From assembly GCA_902805495.1 (NCBI GenBank), contig CADCTH010000110.1, positions 1-7,393 on the forward strand: a stretch of 7,393 nt of DNA, in the 5' to 3' direction. The stretch is from an uncultured Actinomycetospora sp. GTDB lineage: Bacteria; Actinomycetota; Actinomycetes; Mycobacteriales; Pseudonocardiaceae. Position numbers and translations under genes: made by a program. Of the stretch, positions 1 to 5,758 are shown piece after piece. Numbering within the stretch: position 1 is the first letter of the stretch; each line of letters opens with the position of its first letter. The notes under the pieces are model-generated. The model was not told where the DNA came from. It searched no databases and worked only from the letters and a program-made list of their open reading frames with translations.

Positions 1-105
1 CCGCGGCCCTGACCGCCCGCCGACGCCCGCACCGCCCACCGGCACGGAGCCCCCGGCGCCGCGTGCCCAGTTCGTCCTGCCCTCGACCCGTGGGCGCTGT
101 CTCCC
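1..105. other. Upstream edge, no assignable gene
   Basis: No gene can be assigned here. Two plus-strand frames are open from the window edge. One runs from base 3 to the TAG at 144-146, and the other starts at base 2 and passes through into the amiS region. Both translate to Pro/Arg-rich, low-complexity sequence. Either could be the tail of a gene lying mostly outside the window. I saw no clear -35/-10 pair for the downstream amiS-fmdA unit, so its promoter may lie further upstream. Confidence 0.3.
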
Positions 106-116
106 AGGAGGAAACC

Positions 117-146
117 GTGCTGATCCGAGTGACGTCCCGTGGCTAG
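117..146 (+). CDS. Possible nine-codon leader ORF before amiS
   Basis: The only strong Shine-Dalgarno sequence here, AGGAGG at 106-111, sits five bases before a GTG at 117. It is 27 bases from the amiS start, too far to serve amiS directly. From that GTG one reads MLIRVTSRG and then TAG at 144-146, so the stop falls just inside the amiS start region (GTG at 139) in a different frame. This layout would suit translational coupling or a leader peptide. The same frame is open back to the window edge, so this may instead be the end of an upstream gene. A single-base indel upstream of amiS would also explain the displaced SD. Confidence 0.2.
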   Translation: MLIRVTSRG

Positions 147-783
147 CGTCGGCCTGCTCTTCGTGGGCGCCGTCCTGTTCATCAACGGCGCCATGTTGCT
201 GGGGTGGGTCGAGGCGCGATCGGCCGCGCCGATGAACTTCTTCGTCGGCGGGCTGCAGATCATCACGCCCCTCTACCTGATCTTCACCGCGGAGGGCGAC
301 ACCGACGTCATCCTCGGGGCGTCCGGCCTCTTCCTGTTCTCGTTCACCTACCTCTACGTCGCGGTGAACCTCACCTACGACCTCGAAAGCACCGGGCTCG
401 GCTACTTCTGCCTGTTCGTCGCCATAACCGCGGTCGTCTTCTCGTTCCTGAACTTCACCCGCCTCGGCGACCCCGCCTTCGGTGTCATCTGGCTGCACTG
501 GGCGTTCCTGTGGCTGCTGTTCTTCCTGCTCCTGGGCCGCAAGCGCGACGGGATCGGGCGCTACACCGGCGCGGTGTGCGCCATCCAGGGCTGGGTCACT
601 GCGTGGATCCCCGCCCTCCTGCTCCTGACCGGCGTCTTCGAGGGGGTGGGCGTGCCGCTCGCGATCGGTCTGGCGATCTTCGGCGTGGTCGTCTACGCCG
701 CCCTCGTCCCGTGGGCCCGTCGTGCACCGAGGACGCCGACCTCGGCGACCTCGGCCCCCTCCGGCGACCACGCCGTCGCCTGA
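139..783 (+). CDS. amiS: AmiS/UreI family amide/urea channel
   Basis: Integral membrane protein of 214 residues, matching the AmiS/UreI family in length and character. Family members are channels that let urea or short aliphatic amides cross the cytoplasmic membrane to a partner amidase or urease. The N-terminus (SVGLLFVGAVLFINGAMLLG, residues 3-22) followed by SAAPMNFFVGGLQIITP (28-44) is characteristic of the family. About six to seven hydrophobic segments can be seen, near 3-22, 34-50, 58-78, 89-107, 115-134, 145-165 and 171-190. A short Arg/Pro/Ser tail (194-214) is probably cytoplasmic. GTG at 139 is the only usable start, since an in-frame TGA lies at 130-132 and the family N-terminus begins here. 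The ribosome site is weak (GAGTGA at 127-132). The formamidase gene begins 41 bases downstream, so formamide is the likely substrate. Family assignment is firm; substrate is inferred from the neighbour. Confidence 0.92.
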   Translation: MASVGLLFVGAVLFINGAMLLGWVEARSAAPMNFFVGGLQIITPLYLIFTAEGDTDVILGASGLFLFSFTYLYVAVNLTYDLESTGLGYFCLFVAITAVVFSFLNFTRLGDPAFGVIWLHWAFLWLLFFLLLGRKRDGIGRYTGAVCAIQGWVTAWIPALLLLTGVFEGVGVPLAIGLAIFGVVVYAALVPWARRAPRTPTSATSAPSGDHAVA

Positions 784-824
784 CCGTCACCTCCGCACGA
801 CCCGACACGCAGGGAGAGACCCCG

Positions 825-2078
825 ATGCCGCAGAAGGTGTTCCCGCTCGACAGCAGCAAGAAGTTCACCGACCAGCAGATCGTCGGCCACAACCGGTGGC
901 ACCCCGACGTCCCCGCGCAGGTGCACGTCAAGCCCGGGGACTCGTTCCGGGTCGACTGCCGCGAGTGGTTCGACGGCGCGATCCACAACGACGACTCCGC
1001 CGACGACATCCTCCACGCGCCGCTGAACAACGTGCACGTGCTCTCCGGCCCGATCTCGGTCGAGGGCGCCCAGCCCGGCGACCTGCTGATCGTGGACATC
1101 CTCGACGTCGGCCCGATCCCGCAGGAGGACTCGGGGCCGCTGGCCGGGCAGGGCTGGGGCTACACCGGGGTGTTCGCCAAGACGAACGGCGGCGGCTTCC
1201 TCACCGATCAGTTCCCCGACGCCTACAAGGTGATCTGGGACTTCCGGGGCGGGCAGGCCACGTCGCGCCACGTGCCCGGGGTGTCGTTCACCGGGATCGT
1301 CCACCCCGGCCTGATGGGCACCGCGCCGTCGCACGACCTGCTGGGCAAGTGGAACGCCCGCGAGCAGGCCCTGATAGACACGAACCCGCAGGCCGTGCCG
1401 CCGCTGGCGTTGCCGCCGCAGCCGGAGGCGGCGATCCTCGGGTCGCTGTCCGGCGACGACTTCGAGCGGGCCCGCCACGAGGCGGCCCGCACCGCGCCGC
1501 CCCGGGAGAACGGCGGCAACCAGGACATCAAGAACTTCACCAAGGGCAGCCGGGTGTTCTACCCGGTGTTCGTCGACGGCGCGAACCTCTCGGTGGGCGA
1601 CCTGCACTTCTCGCAGGGCGACGGCGAGATCACGTTCTGCGGCGCGATCGAGATGGGCGGGTTCATCGACCTGCACGTCGACCTGATCAAGGGCGGGATG
1701 TCGACGTACGGCGTGTCCGAGAACGCGATCTTCATCCCGGGCAACACCGACCCGCAGTACAGCGAGTGGATCGCCTTCTCCGGCACGTCGGTGACGCTCG
1801 ACGGGGAGCAGCGCTACCTCGACTCGCACCTGTCGTACCAGCGGGCCTGCCTGCACGCGATCGACTACCTGACCACCTTCGGCTACTCCGCCATCCAGGC
1901 CTACATGATCCTGGGGGCGGCGCCGATCGAGGGCCGGCTCTCCGGCGTGGTCGACATCCCCAACTCGTGCTCCACCGTCTACATCCCGACCGGGATCTTC
2001 GACTTCGACGTCAAGCCCGGCAAGAACGGTCCGGCCCGGGTCGACCCGGGTGCGGGGGTGCCGATGGCCAGCGCGTAG
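825..2078 (+). CDS. fmdA: Formamidase (acetamidase/formamidase family)
   Basis: Cytoplasmic enzyme of 417 residues that hydrolyses formamide to formate and ammonia (EC 3.5.1.49), releasing usable nitrogen. It belongs to the FmdA/AmdA acetamidase/formamidase family, which is unrelated to the signature amidases and nitrilases. The length is close to known formamidases (about 400-415). Recognisable parts are an N-terminal segment with VKPGDSFRVDCREWFDGAI (36-54), GDLLIVDILDVGP (85-97), and the family hallmark GDLHFSQGDGEI (258-269) followed by CGAIEMGG (272-279). A conserved C-terminal part has DYLTTFGYSAIQAYMIL (347-363). ATG at 825 is chosen because AGGGAGAG (811-818) stands seven bases before it. 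The frame is open much further upstream, but that stretch is the shadow of amiS. It is probably co-transcribed with amiS and ends in a strong hairpin 17 bases after the stop. Formamide is the best substrate guess; acetamide or other short amides are possible. Confidence 0.93.
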   Translation: MPQKVFPLDSSKKFTDQQIVGHNRWHPDVPAQVHVKPGDSFRVDCREWFDGAIHNDDSADDILHAPLNNVHVLSGPISVEGAQPGDLLIVDILDVGPIPQEDSGPLAGQGWGYTGVFAKTNGGGFLTDQFPDAYKVIWDFRGGQATSRHVPGVSFTGIVHPGLMGTAPSHDLLGKWNAREQALIDTNPQAVPPLALPPQPEAAILGSLSGDDFERARHEAARTAPPRENGGNQDIKNFTKGSRVFYPVFVDGANLSVGDLHFSQGDGEITFCGAIEMGGFIDLHVDLIKGGMSTYGVSENAIFIPGNTDPQYSEWIAFSGTSVTLDGEQRYLDSHLSYQRACLHAIDYLTTFGYSAIQAYMILGAAPIEGRLSGVVDIPNSCSTVYIPTGIFDFDVKPGKNGPARVDPGAGVPMASA

Positions 2079-2084
2079 GTCCCG

Positions 2085-2384
2085 TCACCGGCGCAGACCG
2101 GACGGTGCGCCCCGGGCCGCAGGGCCCGGGGCGCACGCCGTCCGGTCCGTCGCCCCGGAGCGCTCGACGTGGACCCGGCGCGTGGGCGGGAGCGCGGCGC
2201 CGAGGGCGGCGCCCGCGCAGATGGTGGCCGCTGTGACGGCCTCGCCCACCAGGTCGAGGACGTCGGCGACCGCGCCGAGCACCCGCGACCGGTCGGTGCA
2301 CCCGAGCGGTTCGTGGGTGTCCGCCCGCGGCCTCAGGGGGACGACGGTGGGCGCCGGTGCTCCGGTGCCGAGGTGGTGTGTCAT
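2085..2384 (-). CDS. Small hypothetical protein convergent with fmdA
   Basis: A 99-residue ORF I do not recognise. In its favour: an ATG preceded ten bases upstream by GGGAGG, G or C at almost every third codon position, and a central amphipathic or hydrophobic stretch (VLGAVADVLDLVGEAVTAATICAGAALGAALPP, roughly residues 35-67) that could be a helical pair or one weak membrane segment. Against it: the last 20 or so codons are the complement of the fmdA terminator hairpin, giving a biased Arg/Pro/Ala tail, and no known domain is visible. Its stop lies six bases from the fmdA stop. The 155-base gap upstream (2385-2539) holds no recognisable promoter, only a short AT-rich patch near 2470. It may be a genuine small gene or a chance ORF in GC-rich DNA. 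Confidence 0.42.
   Translation of the reverse strand: MTHHLGTGAPAPTVVPLRPRADTHEPLGCTDRSRVLGAVADVLDLVGEAVTAATICAGAALGAALPPTRRVHVERSGATDRTACAPGPAARGAPSGLRR
2096..2147 (+). terminator. Strong GC-rich hairpin terminator of fmdA
   Basis: An inverted repeat begins 17 bases after the fmdA stop. The left arm (2096-2118) pairs with the right arm (2123-2147) over 23 base pairs, interrupted only by a two-base GC bulge at 2137-2138, with a four-base loop (2119-2122). No T-run follows, as is common for actinobacterial terminators. The stem is near-symmetrical, so it could also stop transcription from the opposite strand. It lies entirely inside the 3' end of the convergent minus-strand ORF at 2085-2384. 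Confidence 0.8.
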
Positions 2385-2539
2385 GCGTTCGCGGCCTCCC
2401 GACCACGCCGAAGGGCGGGATCGCCGGGGGCCGGGGCGACGTCACTGCAGGTCACTTCACGGAGTCGCGAAATTACCAGGCGCAGGGCGTCGCGGGGCGG
2501 CGGGAAGTCCCGACTCGGCGAGCACCTGACGATCCGTCC

Positions 2540-2703
2540 CTACCCCGGTGCCCGGAGGGCGACGCCTCCGTAGACCACGAACACCTCGTCGAGGCTGGCC
2601 GCCTCCAGCGCCGCCGCGAAGTGGGGCAGGTGCACCCCGACGATGCGCAACGCCCCCGGCGGCTCCTCCGCGGTCAGCTCGGCGGGAGGGGCGTCCGTGG
2701 CAA
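2540..2703 (-). pseudogene. STAS-like C-terminal fragment in a shifted frame
   Basis: Just past the end of the STAS gene, the minus strand continues coding-like sequence in the -1 frame up to a TAG at 2540-2542. It reads AELTAEEPPGALRIVGVHLP and then HFAAALEAASLDEVFVVYGG. This resembles the last strand-helix-strand of a bacterial STAS domain, where a pattern like LRLVG...R.LEL.GLDEVF is usual. Third codon positions are nearly all G or C. There is no in-frame ATG or GTG near its beginning, so it cannot easily be a gene of its own. The likeliest reading is a tandem STAS domain or C-terminal extension cut off by an indel near 2680-2710. A -1 ribosomal frameshift is less likely because no canonical slippery heptamer is visible. 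The left boundary of coding character is approximate. Confidence 0.45.
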
Positions 2704-3075
2704 CGGGGCGACGATGAGGGGTCGCCGCAGCTCGTCGATGGCCGCCTCGAGCTGGTGGAGCCCCATCCGCGGCTCGCGGGCTATCGCGTCGAGGAACTGC
2801 GCCCTCCGGACACCGACGACGTCGACCACGCACGTGCGTCGTCCGGACCGGCGTCCCCGGCTCGCGACCAGCGCGAGCAGCCCGTCGCGGTCGCAGGACC
2901 TCACGGCGCCCACGTCCAGCACGACCCGGGTCACCCCGGTGTCCTCGGCGCGGGCGACGAGGGCGGACAGCGCGGAGAAGTCGGTGCCCGTGAGCTCGCC
3001 GGACACCACCAGCACGCGTTCGTGCCCGTGCCCGTACCAGGTGGGGACGTCGGTGGCGGAGACGGAGACGCTCAC
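2674..3075 (-). CDS. STAS-domain protein (anti-sigma antagonist-like)
   Basis: A 133-residue cytoplasmic protein with one STAS domain (about residues 18-103), the fold of SpoIIAA/RsbV anti-sigma-factor antagonists. The order is as expected: strand ERVLVVSGEL (19-28), helix FSALSALVARAEDTG (33-47), strand TRVVLDVGAVRS (49-60), helix DGLLALVASRG (64-74), strand TCVVDVVGV (81-89), helix AQFLDAIAREP (92-102). In SpoIIAA-like proteins the phosphorylated serine sits in DSSGL; here the matching segment is D62-R63-D64-G65-L66, so Asp replaces the acceptor serine. GTG at 3075 is chosen because GGGAGG lies close upstream and it overlaps the TGA of the preceding gene in a GTGA junction, suggesting translational coupling. 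After residue 121 the sequence becomes Pro-rich and stops early, while coding signal continues in another frame. It may regulate a sigma factor or act as a phosphorylation-independent partner; no cognate kinase is in the window. Confidence 0.72.
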   Translation of the reverse strand: MSVSVSATDVPTWYGHGHERVLVVSGELTGTDFSALSALVARAEDTGVTRVVLDVGAVRSCDRDGLLALVASRGRRSGRRTCVVDVVGVRRAQFLDAIAREPRMGLHQLEAAIDELRRPLIVAPLPRTPLPPS

Positions 3076-3455
3076 GAGACCTCCCGCTCCGCGTCCGCGG
3101 CCCAGGTGAGGGCGACGTAGGCCCGGGCGTCCGGGTCGGGGGGATCCCAGCCCTCGATGCGGATCGCGTGGTCGGCGAGGACGCGGACCGCCACGGCCTG
3201 CGCGACCGGGGGCGGGGCGCCGAAGGCGGCGCCGTGGGCGTCCAGCCCGATCGACCAGCTCCACCGGCTGCCGTGGGCCGCCAGCACGCTCCACCCCGGC
3301 CCGCACAGCCCCAGCCCGGCGTGCCGACGCGCGAGCTCGGGGAAGACGTCGGGGTCCTCGCCGGTGTGCACCAGCGTGTAGGTGACGTCGGCGTCGACCG
3401 CCGACACGTCCGTGGGGGGCTGGAGCGATCGGACGGGTGTCCGCGAACACAGCAT
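3072..3455 (-). CDS. Hypothetical protein coupled to the STAS gene
   Basis: A 127-residue protein I do not recognise. It looks genuinely coding: nearly every third codon position is G or C, ATG at 3455 has AGGGA seven bases upstream, and its TGA overlaps the GTG of the STAS gene. Visible features are an acidic segment (EDPDVFPELARR, 33-44), a Gly/Trp-rich central part with SVLAAHGSRWSWSIGLDAHG (56-75), and a C-terminal part with VRVLADHAIRIEGW (90-103) and a strand-like RAYVALTWA (111-119). It has no signal peptide or membrane segment and is probably a small soluble alpha/beta protein. An alternative ATG at 3488 would add eleven residues but lacks a ribosome site. Tight coupling suggests it works with the STAS protein, possibly as a binding partner or sensor; that is inference only. 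Confidence 0.6.
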   Translation of the reverse strand: MLCSRTPVRSLQPPTDVSAVDADVTYTLVHTGEDPDVFPELARRHAGLGLCGPGWSVLAAHGSRWSWSIGLDAHGAAFGAPPPVAQAVAVRVLADHAIRIEGWDPPDPDARAYVALTWAADAEREVS

Positions 3456-3511
3456 GAGGAGTCCCTTGCTCGATCTCGGGATCGACATCGGGGTCTCGGA
3501 TGCTCTTGACC

Positions 3512-3541
3512 ACGCTAGACGCGCCCGAGCGCACGCCACAA
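3512..3541 (-). promoter_or_regulatory. Candidate promoter for the STAS unit
   Basis: On the minus strand TTGTGG (3541-3536) and TAGCGT (3517-3512) are 18 bases apart, about 57 bases before the ATG at 3455. The -35 matches the housekeeping consensus at its first three positions. The -10 keeps only the T-A...T frame typical of high-GC actinobacteria. The same spacing and an identical -35 appear before the DUF3040 gene. Confidence 0.28.
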
Positions 3542-3644
3542 GCGGCGCCTGCGGATCTCGTGGACCGCTACGGGGACAACCCTGGTGCAGGTCGAGGGCT
3601 GCCCTGCTGGTCGGACGGCGGCTCCCCGCCGGAGGCTGGCGGTC

Positions 3645-4481
3645 GTGATCCGCCGGCACCCGCTCGCCACCTTCGTCGCCCTCGCCTTCGGGGTGACCTG
3701 GGTGGTGTGGATTCCCCGGGCCCTCGGGGCGCCGGTGGGGGCGGTCGGCCAGCTCTCGACGTGGGCCGTCGCCGTCGCGGCCGTCCTCGCGGCGCTGCTG
3801 ACGGGCGGTCGCGGCGCGGTGCGCGAGCTGCTCTCCCGCCTGGTGCGCTGGCGCGTGGGTCTGCGCTGGTACGCGGTGGTCCTGCTCGGGCCGGCCGCGT
3901 TCTGGGTGCTCACGGCTCTCCTGTTCGCGGCGCTCGGGGGCACCTGGGACGACGGCCCCCTCGGGATCACGACCACCGACTGGGCCCTGCTGCCGGTGGT
4001 GCTGCTGATCGCGGCCCTCACCGACGGTCTGGGGGAGGAGCTCGGCTGGCGCGGCTTCGCCCTGCCCCAGCTGCTGGCCCGTCGCACGCCGCTGACGGCG
4101 AGCCTCGTGCTGGGCGTGGTGTGGGCGGCGTGGCACCTGCCGCTGCTGTGGACGCCCGGCGCCGCCCTCCACGAGCAACCACCCTGGCTGCTCGTCCTCG
4201 ACCTCCTGGCCAAGGCGGTCCTGTTCACCTGGGTCTTCCTGCACACCCGGGGCAGCGTGCTCCTCGCCGTGCTCTTCCACGCGAGCCTGAACGTCTTCTC
4301 GATCCCCCTGGCCGCGTCCAGCGCCGGCCGGCCCGCGCTGCAGGTGCTCGCGCTCGCCCTCGAGTGGGTGATCGCCGCCGCGGTGGTGCTGGCGACGCGC
4401 GCGACGTTCCTGCACCGCGTGCACGATCCCGAGTGCCTGCCCCGCGACGACGGGCGTCGGCACGCCACGGTCCACCACTGA
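3645..4481 (+). CDS. CPBP family intramembrane metalloprotease
   Basis: A polytopic membrane protein of 278 residues in the CPBP (CAAX protease and bacteriocin-processing, Abi) family of intramembrane glutamic proteases. The three family motifs are intact: EELGWRGF (131-138) with the paired glutamates and arginine, WAAWHLP (160-166) with the first histidine, and FHASLN (211-216) with the second histidine and asparagine. Hydrophobic segments lie near 8-26, 36-53, 75-98, 113-127, 152-168, 181-199, 203-222 and 231-250. GTG at 3645 is chosen because GGAGG (3631-3635) stands nine bases before it and the protein then starts IRRHPLATFVALAFG, a normal membrane start. An in-frame GTG at 3585 would add 20 non-hydrophobic residues and has no good ribosome site. 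The substrate is unknown; bacterial members act in bacteriocin immunity, peptide maturation or regulated proteolysis. It is divergent from the STAS unit. No plus-strand promoter was recognised in the gap at 3489-3644. Confidence 0.88.
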   Translation: MIRRHPLATFVALAFGVTWVVWIPRALGAPVGAVGQLSTWAVAVAAVLAALLTGGRGAVRELLSRLVRWRVGLRWYAVVLLGPAAFWVLTALLFAALGGTWDDGPLGITTTDWALLPVVLLIAALTDGLGEELGWRGFALPQLLARRTPLTASLVLGVVWAAWHLPLLWTPGAALHEQPPWLLVLDLLAKAVLFTWVFLHTRGSVLLAVLFHASLNVFSIPLAASSAGRPALQVLALALEWVIAAAVVLATRATFLHRVHDPECLPRDDGRRHATVHH

Positions 4482-4500
4482 CCCCCGACGCCGCCGGTGC

Positions 4501-4530
4501 TTGTGGGGCGGCTGCACGGAGCCATACGCT
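4501..4530 (+). promoter_or_regulatory. Candidate promoter for the DUF3040 gene
   Basis: TTGTGG (4501-4506) and TACGCT (4525-4530) are separated by 18 bases and end 49 bases before the GTG at 4580. The -35 is identical to the one proposed for the STAS unit. A weak inverted repeat (GCCGCC at 4490-4495, GGCGGC at 4507-4512) straddles the -35 and could be a minor terminator for the CPBP gene or an operator. Confidence 0.33.
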
Positions 4531-4579
4531 CGCTGTCCCTGATGCCCCGGCCCCCGGCGTCCTGGTCCGGGGAGGCGAC

Positions 4580-4870
4580 GTGCTGAACGAGCGGGACCGA
4601 CGCATCCTGAGCGCGATCGAGCAGGGTCTCGGCCAGGACGATCCCGACCTCCGCGAGAGGCTCGACCCGGCGCGCCGGTGGCTGCCGTCCTGGCGGGCCG
4701 TGGCCGCGGGTCTCGGTGTGGTCGTCGCCGTGTGCCTCGTGCTGCTCGGTCTGGCCGGCCAGGCGGTGCTGCTGCTGGCCGTCGCCTGTGTCCCGTGGCT
4801 CCTGCACCGCTGGGCGCACCGTGCCGGCCCCGGGCCCACGGGCGTCCCCACCCGTGAGGACGAGGAGTAG
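4580..4870 (+). CDS. DUF3040 small membrane protein
   Basis: A 96-residue protein resembling the actinobacterial DUF3040 family, whose function is unknown. Members start with a conserved MLSE/N.ERR.L..IE..L...DP.L cytoplasmic helix followed by a membrane hairpin. Here the N-terminus is MLNERDRRILSAIEQGLGQD followed by DPDLRERL (residues 1-28). Two adjacent hydrophobic segments follow (about 39-59 and 61-78), then a short polar tail rich in Pro and acid residues. GTG at 4580 is chosen because it gives exactly the family N-terminus and GGGGAGG lies four bases upstream. The frame is open far upstream, but that part is the shadow of the CPBP gene. It has its own candidate promoter and sits 98 bases after the CPBP gene. 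The stop is only ten bases from the stop of the convergent ANTAR gene, with no convincing terminator between. Confidence 0.8.
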   Translation: MLNERDRRILSAIEQGLGQDDPDLRERLDPARRWLPSWRAVAAGLGVVVAVCLVLLGLAGQAVLLLAVACVPWLLHRWAHRAGPGPTGVPTREDEE

Positions 4871-4880
4871 ACGCCGCCGC

Positions 4881-5621
4881 TCAGACCAGGTGATCGGTGT
4901 CGTGCGTCCCGTCGACGATCCCGCGGGCCAGGTCGGTCATGCGCTGCCGGGTGGAGCGGGCGTGGGCGCGCAGCCGGACGAAGGCCTCGTCGAGGCCGAT
5001 GCGGCCACGTTCGGCCAGGACGCCCTTGGCCTGCTCGATGATCACCCTGCTGGCCAGGGCGGTCTGGAGCTGCTCGGTGAGCGCCTCCCGCTCGAGGGTC
5101 CCGCGGTCGGAGAGGATCGCGATGGTGGCCACGTCCGCGAGGGCCTGGGCGACCGCGATCTCACCGGCGGGGAGGGCGCGTGGCTCGCGGTGGAACAGGT
5201 TCAGCGCGCCGATGGTGGTCCCGCGCAGGCGCATCGGGAGGGCGTGCACGGCGGCGAACCCGTGCTCGGCGGCGCGCGCGGTGAACCGCGGCCAGCGGGT
5301 CTCCCGGGCCAGCGCCGCGCTGACGACGTGCGCCGAGGTGCGGAACGAGTCCAGGCAGGGCCCCTCGTCGGTCTGCAGCTGGAAGAGCTCGACGAGGTGG
5401 GCGGCCTCGGTGGAGGCGGAGACGACCTGCAGGGCGCCGCGCTGATCCGACAGCAGCAGGCCCGCCGCATGGGCGCCGATCAGGTCGACGGAGTCGGCGC
5501 ACAGGGCGTGGAAGAGCTCGATGACGTCGAAGTCGGCGACGAGGGTGTCGGCGAGGCGGACCAACGCGCGCACCAGCTCCTGCTCGCGGCCGCTCGACGG
5601 GTGCGTGGACGGGCTGATCAT
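4881..5621 (-). CDS. GAF-ANTAR domain transcription antitermination regulator
   Basis: A 246-residue cytoplasmic regulator. An N-terminal GAF sensor domain covers roughly 28-175, including DEGPCLDSFRT (85-95), VHALPMRLRGTTIGALNLFH (125-144) and a closing helix AVAQALADVATIAIL (156-170). A C-terminal ANTAR RNA-binding domain covers about 183-235, with the signature ASRVIIEQAKGVLAERGRI (190-208) and the third helix with AFVRLRAHAR (213-222). ANTAR proteins bind paired hexaloop hairpins in nascent RNA and prevent termination. GAF-ANTAR proteins are abundant in actinobacteria, and the ligand here cannot be told. ATG at 5621 is chosen because GGAGAGCGAGAG sits directly upstream; an in-frame ATG at 5714 would add 31 unconserved residues. 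No paired hairpin target was identified in the window. The related AmiR of Pseudomonas controls an amidase operon that includes amiS, but a link to the amiS-fmdA pair here is only speculation. Confidence 0.9.
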   Translation of the reverse strand: MISPSTHPSSGREQELVRALVRLADTLVADFDVIELFHALCADSVDLIGAHAAGLLLSDQRGALQVVSASTEAAHLVELFQLQTDEGPCLDSFRTSAHVVSAALARETRWPRFTARAAEHGFAAVHALPMRLRGTTIGALNLFHREPRALPAGEIAVAQALADVATIAILSDRGTLEREALTEQLQTALASRVIIEQAKGVLAERGRIGLDEAFVRLRAHARSTRQRMTDLARGIVDGTHDTDHLV

Positions 5622-5723
5622 GGTCTCTCGCTCTCCGGCTAGGGGGCTGAACCGGTCGTGCGGGCTGGGCCGGGTGCGGGGACGGTCGAGCACCCGGGCC
5701 GCGGCGAGCGCCACCCGCGGGGT

Positions 5724-5743
5724 GGTCGGTGCTGGTCGGTGCT
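5724..5743. repeat. Two-copy 10-bp tandem repeat
   Basis: GGTCGGTGCT occurs twice head to tail (5724-5733 and 5734-5743), about 100 bases upstream of the ANTAR gene start and just beyond the end of the 83-aa gene. It could be a regulator half-site pair or slippage in GC-rich DNA. No clear -35/-10 pair was found in this 137-base gap. Confidence 0.6.
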
Positions 5744-5758
5744 ACGGCCCCGAGGCGG

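Noticed and set aside
204..824. Long in-frame upstream extension of formamidase
   Set aside because: It is an Arg/Pro/His-rich shadow of amiS in another frame; fmdA has a proper ribosome site and family N-terminus at 825.
2548..3120. Plus-strand ORF opposite the STAS gene
   Set aside because: No ribosome site or domain, and its composition matches an antisense shadow of the STAS gene.
3506..3511. TTGACC as a plus-strand -35 for the CPBP gene
   Set aside because: No TA...T -10 element at 16-19 bases downstream.
3456..4517. Upstream extension of the 127-aa minus-strand gene
   Set aside because: It runs antisense through the CPBP gene and is low-complexity Gln/Arg/His-rich; the start at 3455 has a ribosome site.
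3500..4579. Upstream extension of the DUF3040 frame
   Set aside because: Arg/Gly/Ala-rich shadow of the CPBP gene; the family N-terminus begins at 4580.
4837..4856. CACGGG/CCCGTG hairpin as terminator between DUF3040 and ANTAR genes
   Set aside because: Only six base pairs with an eight-base loop, and it lies inside the DUF3040 coding region.
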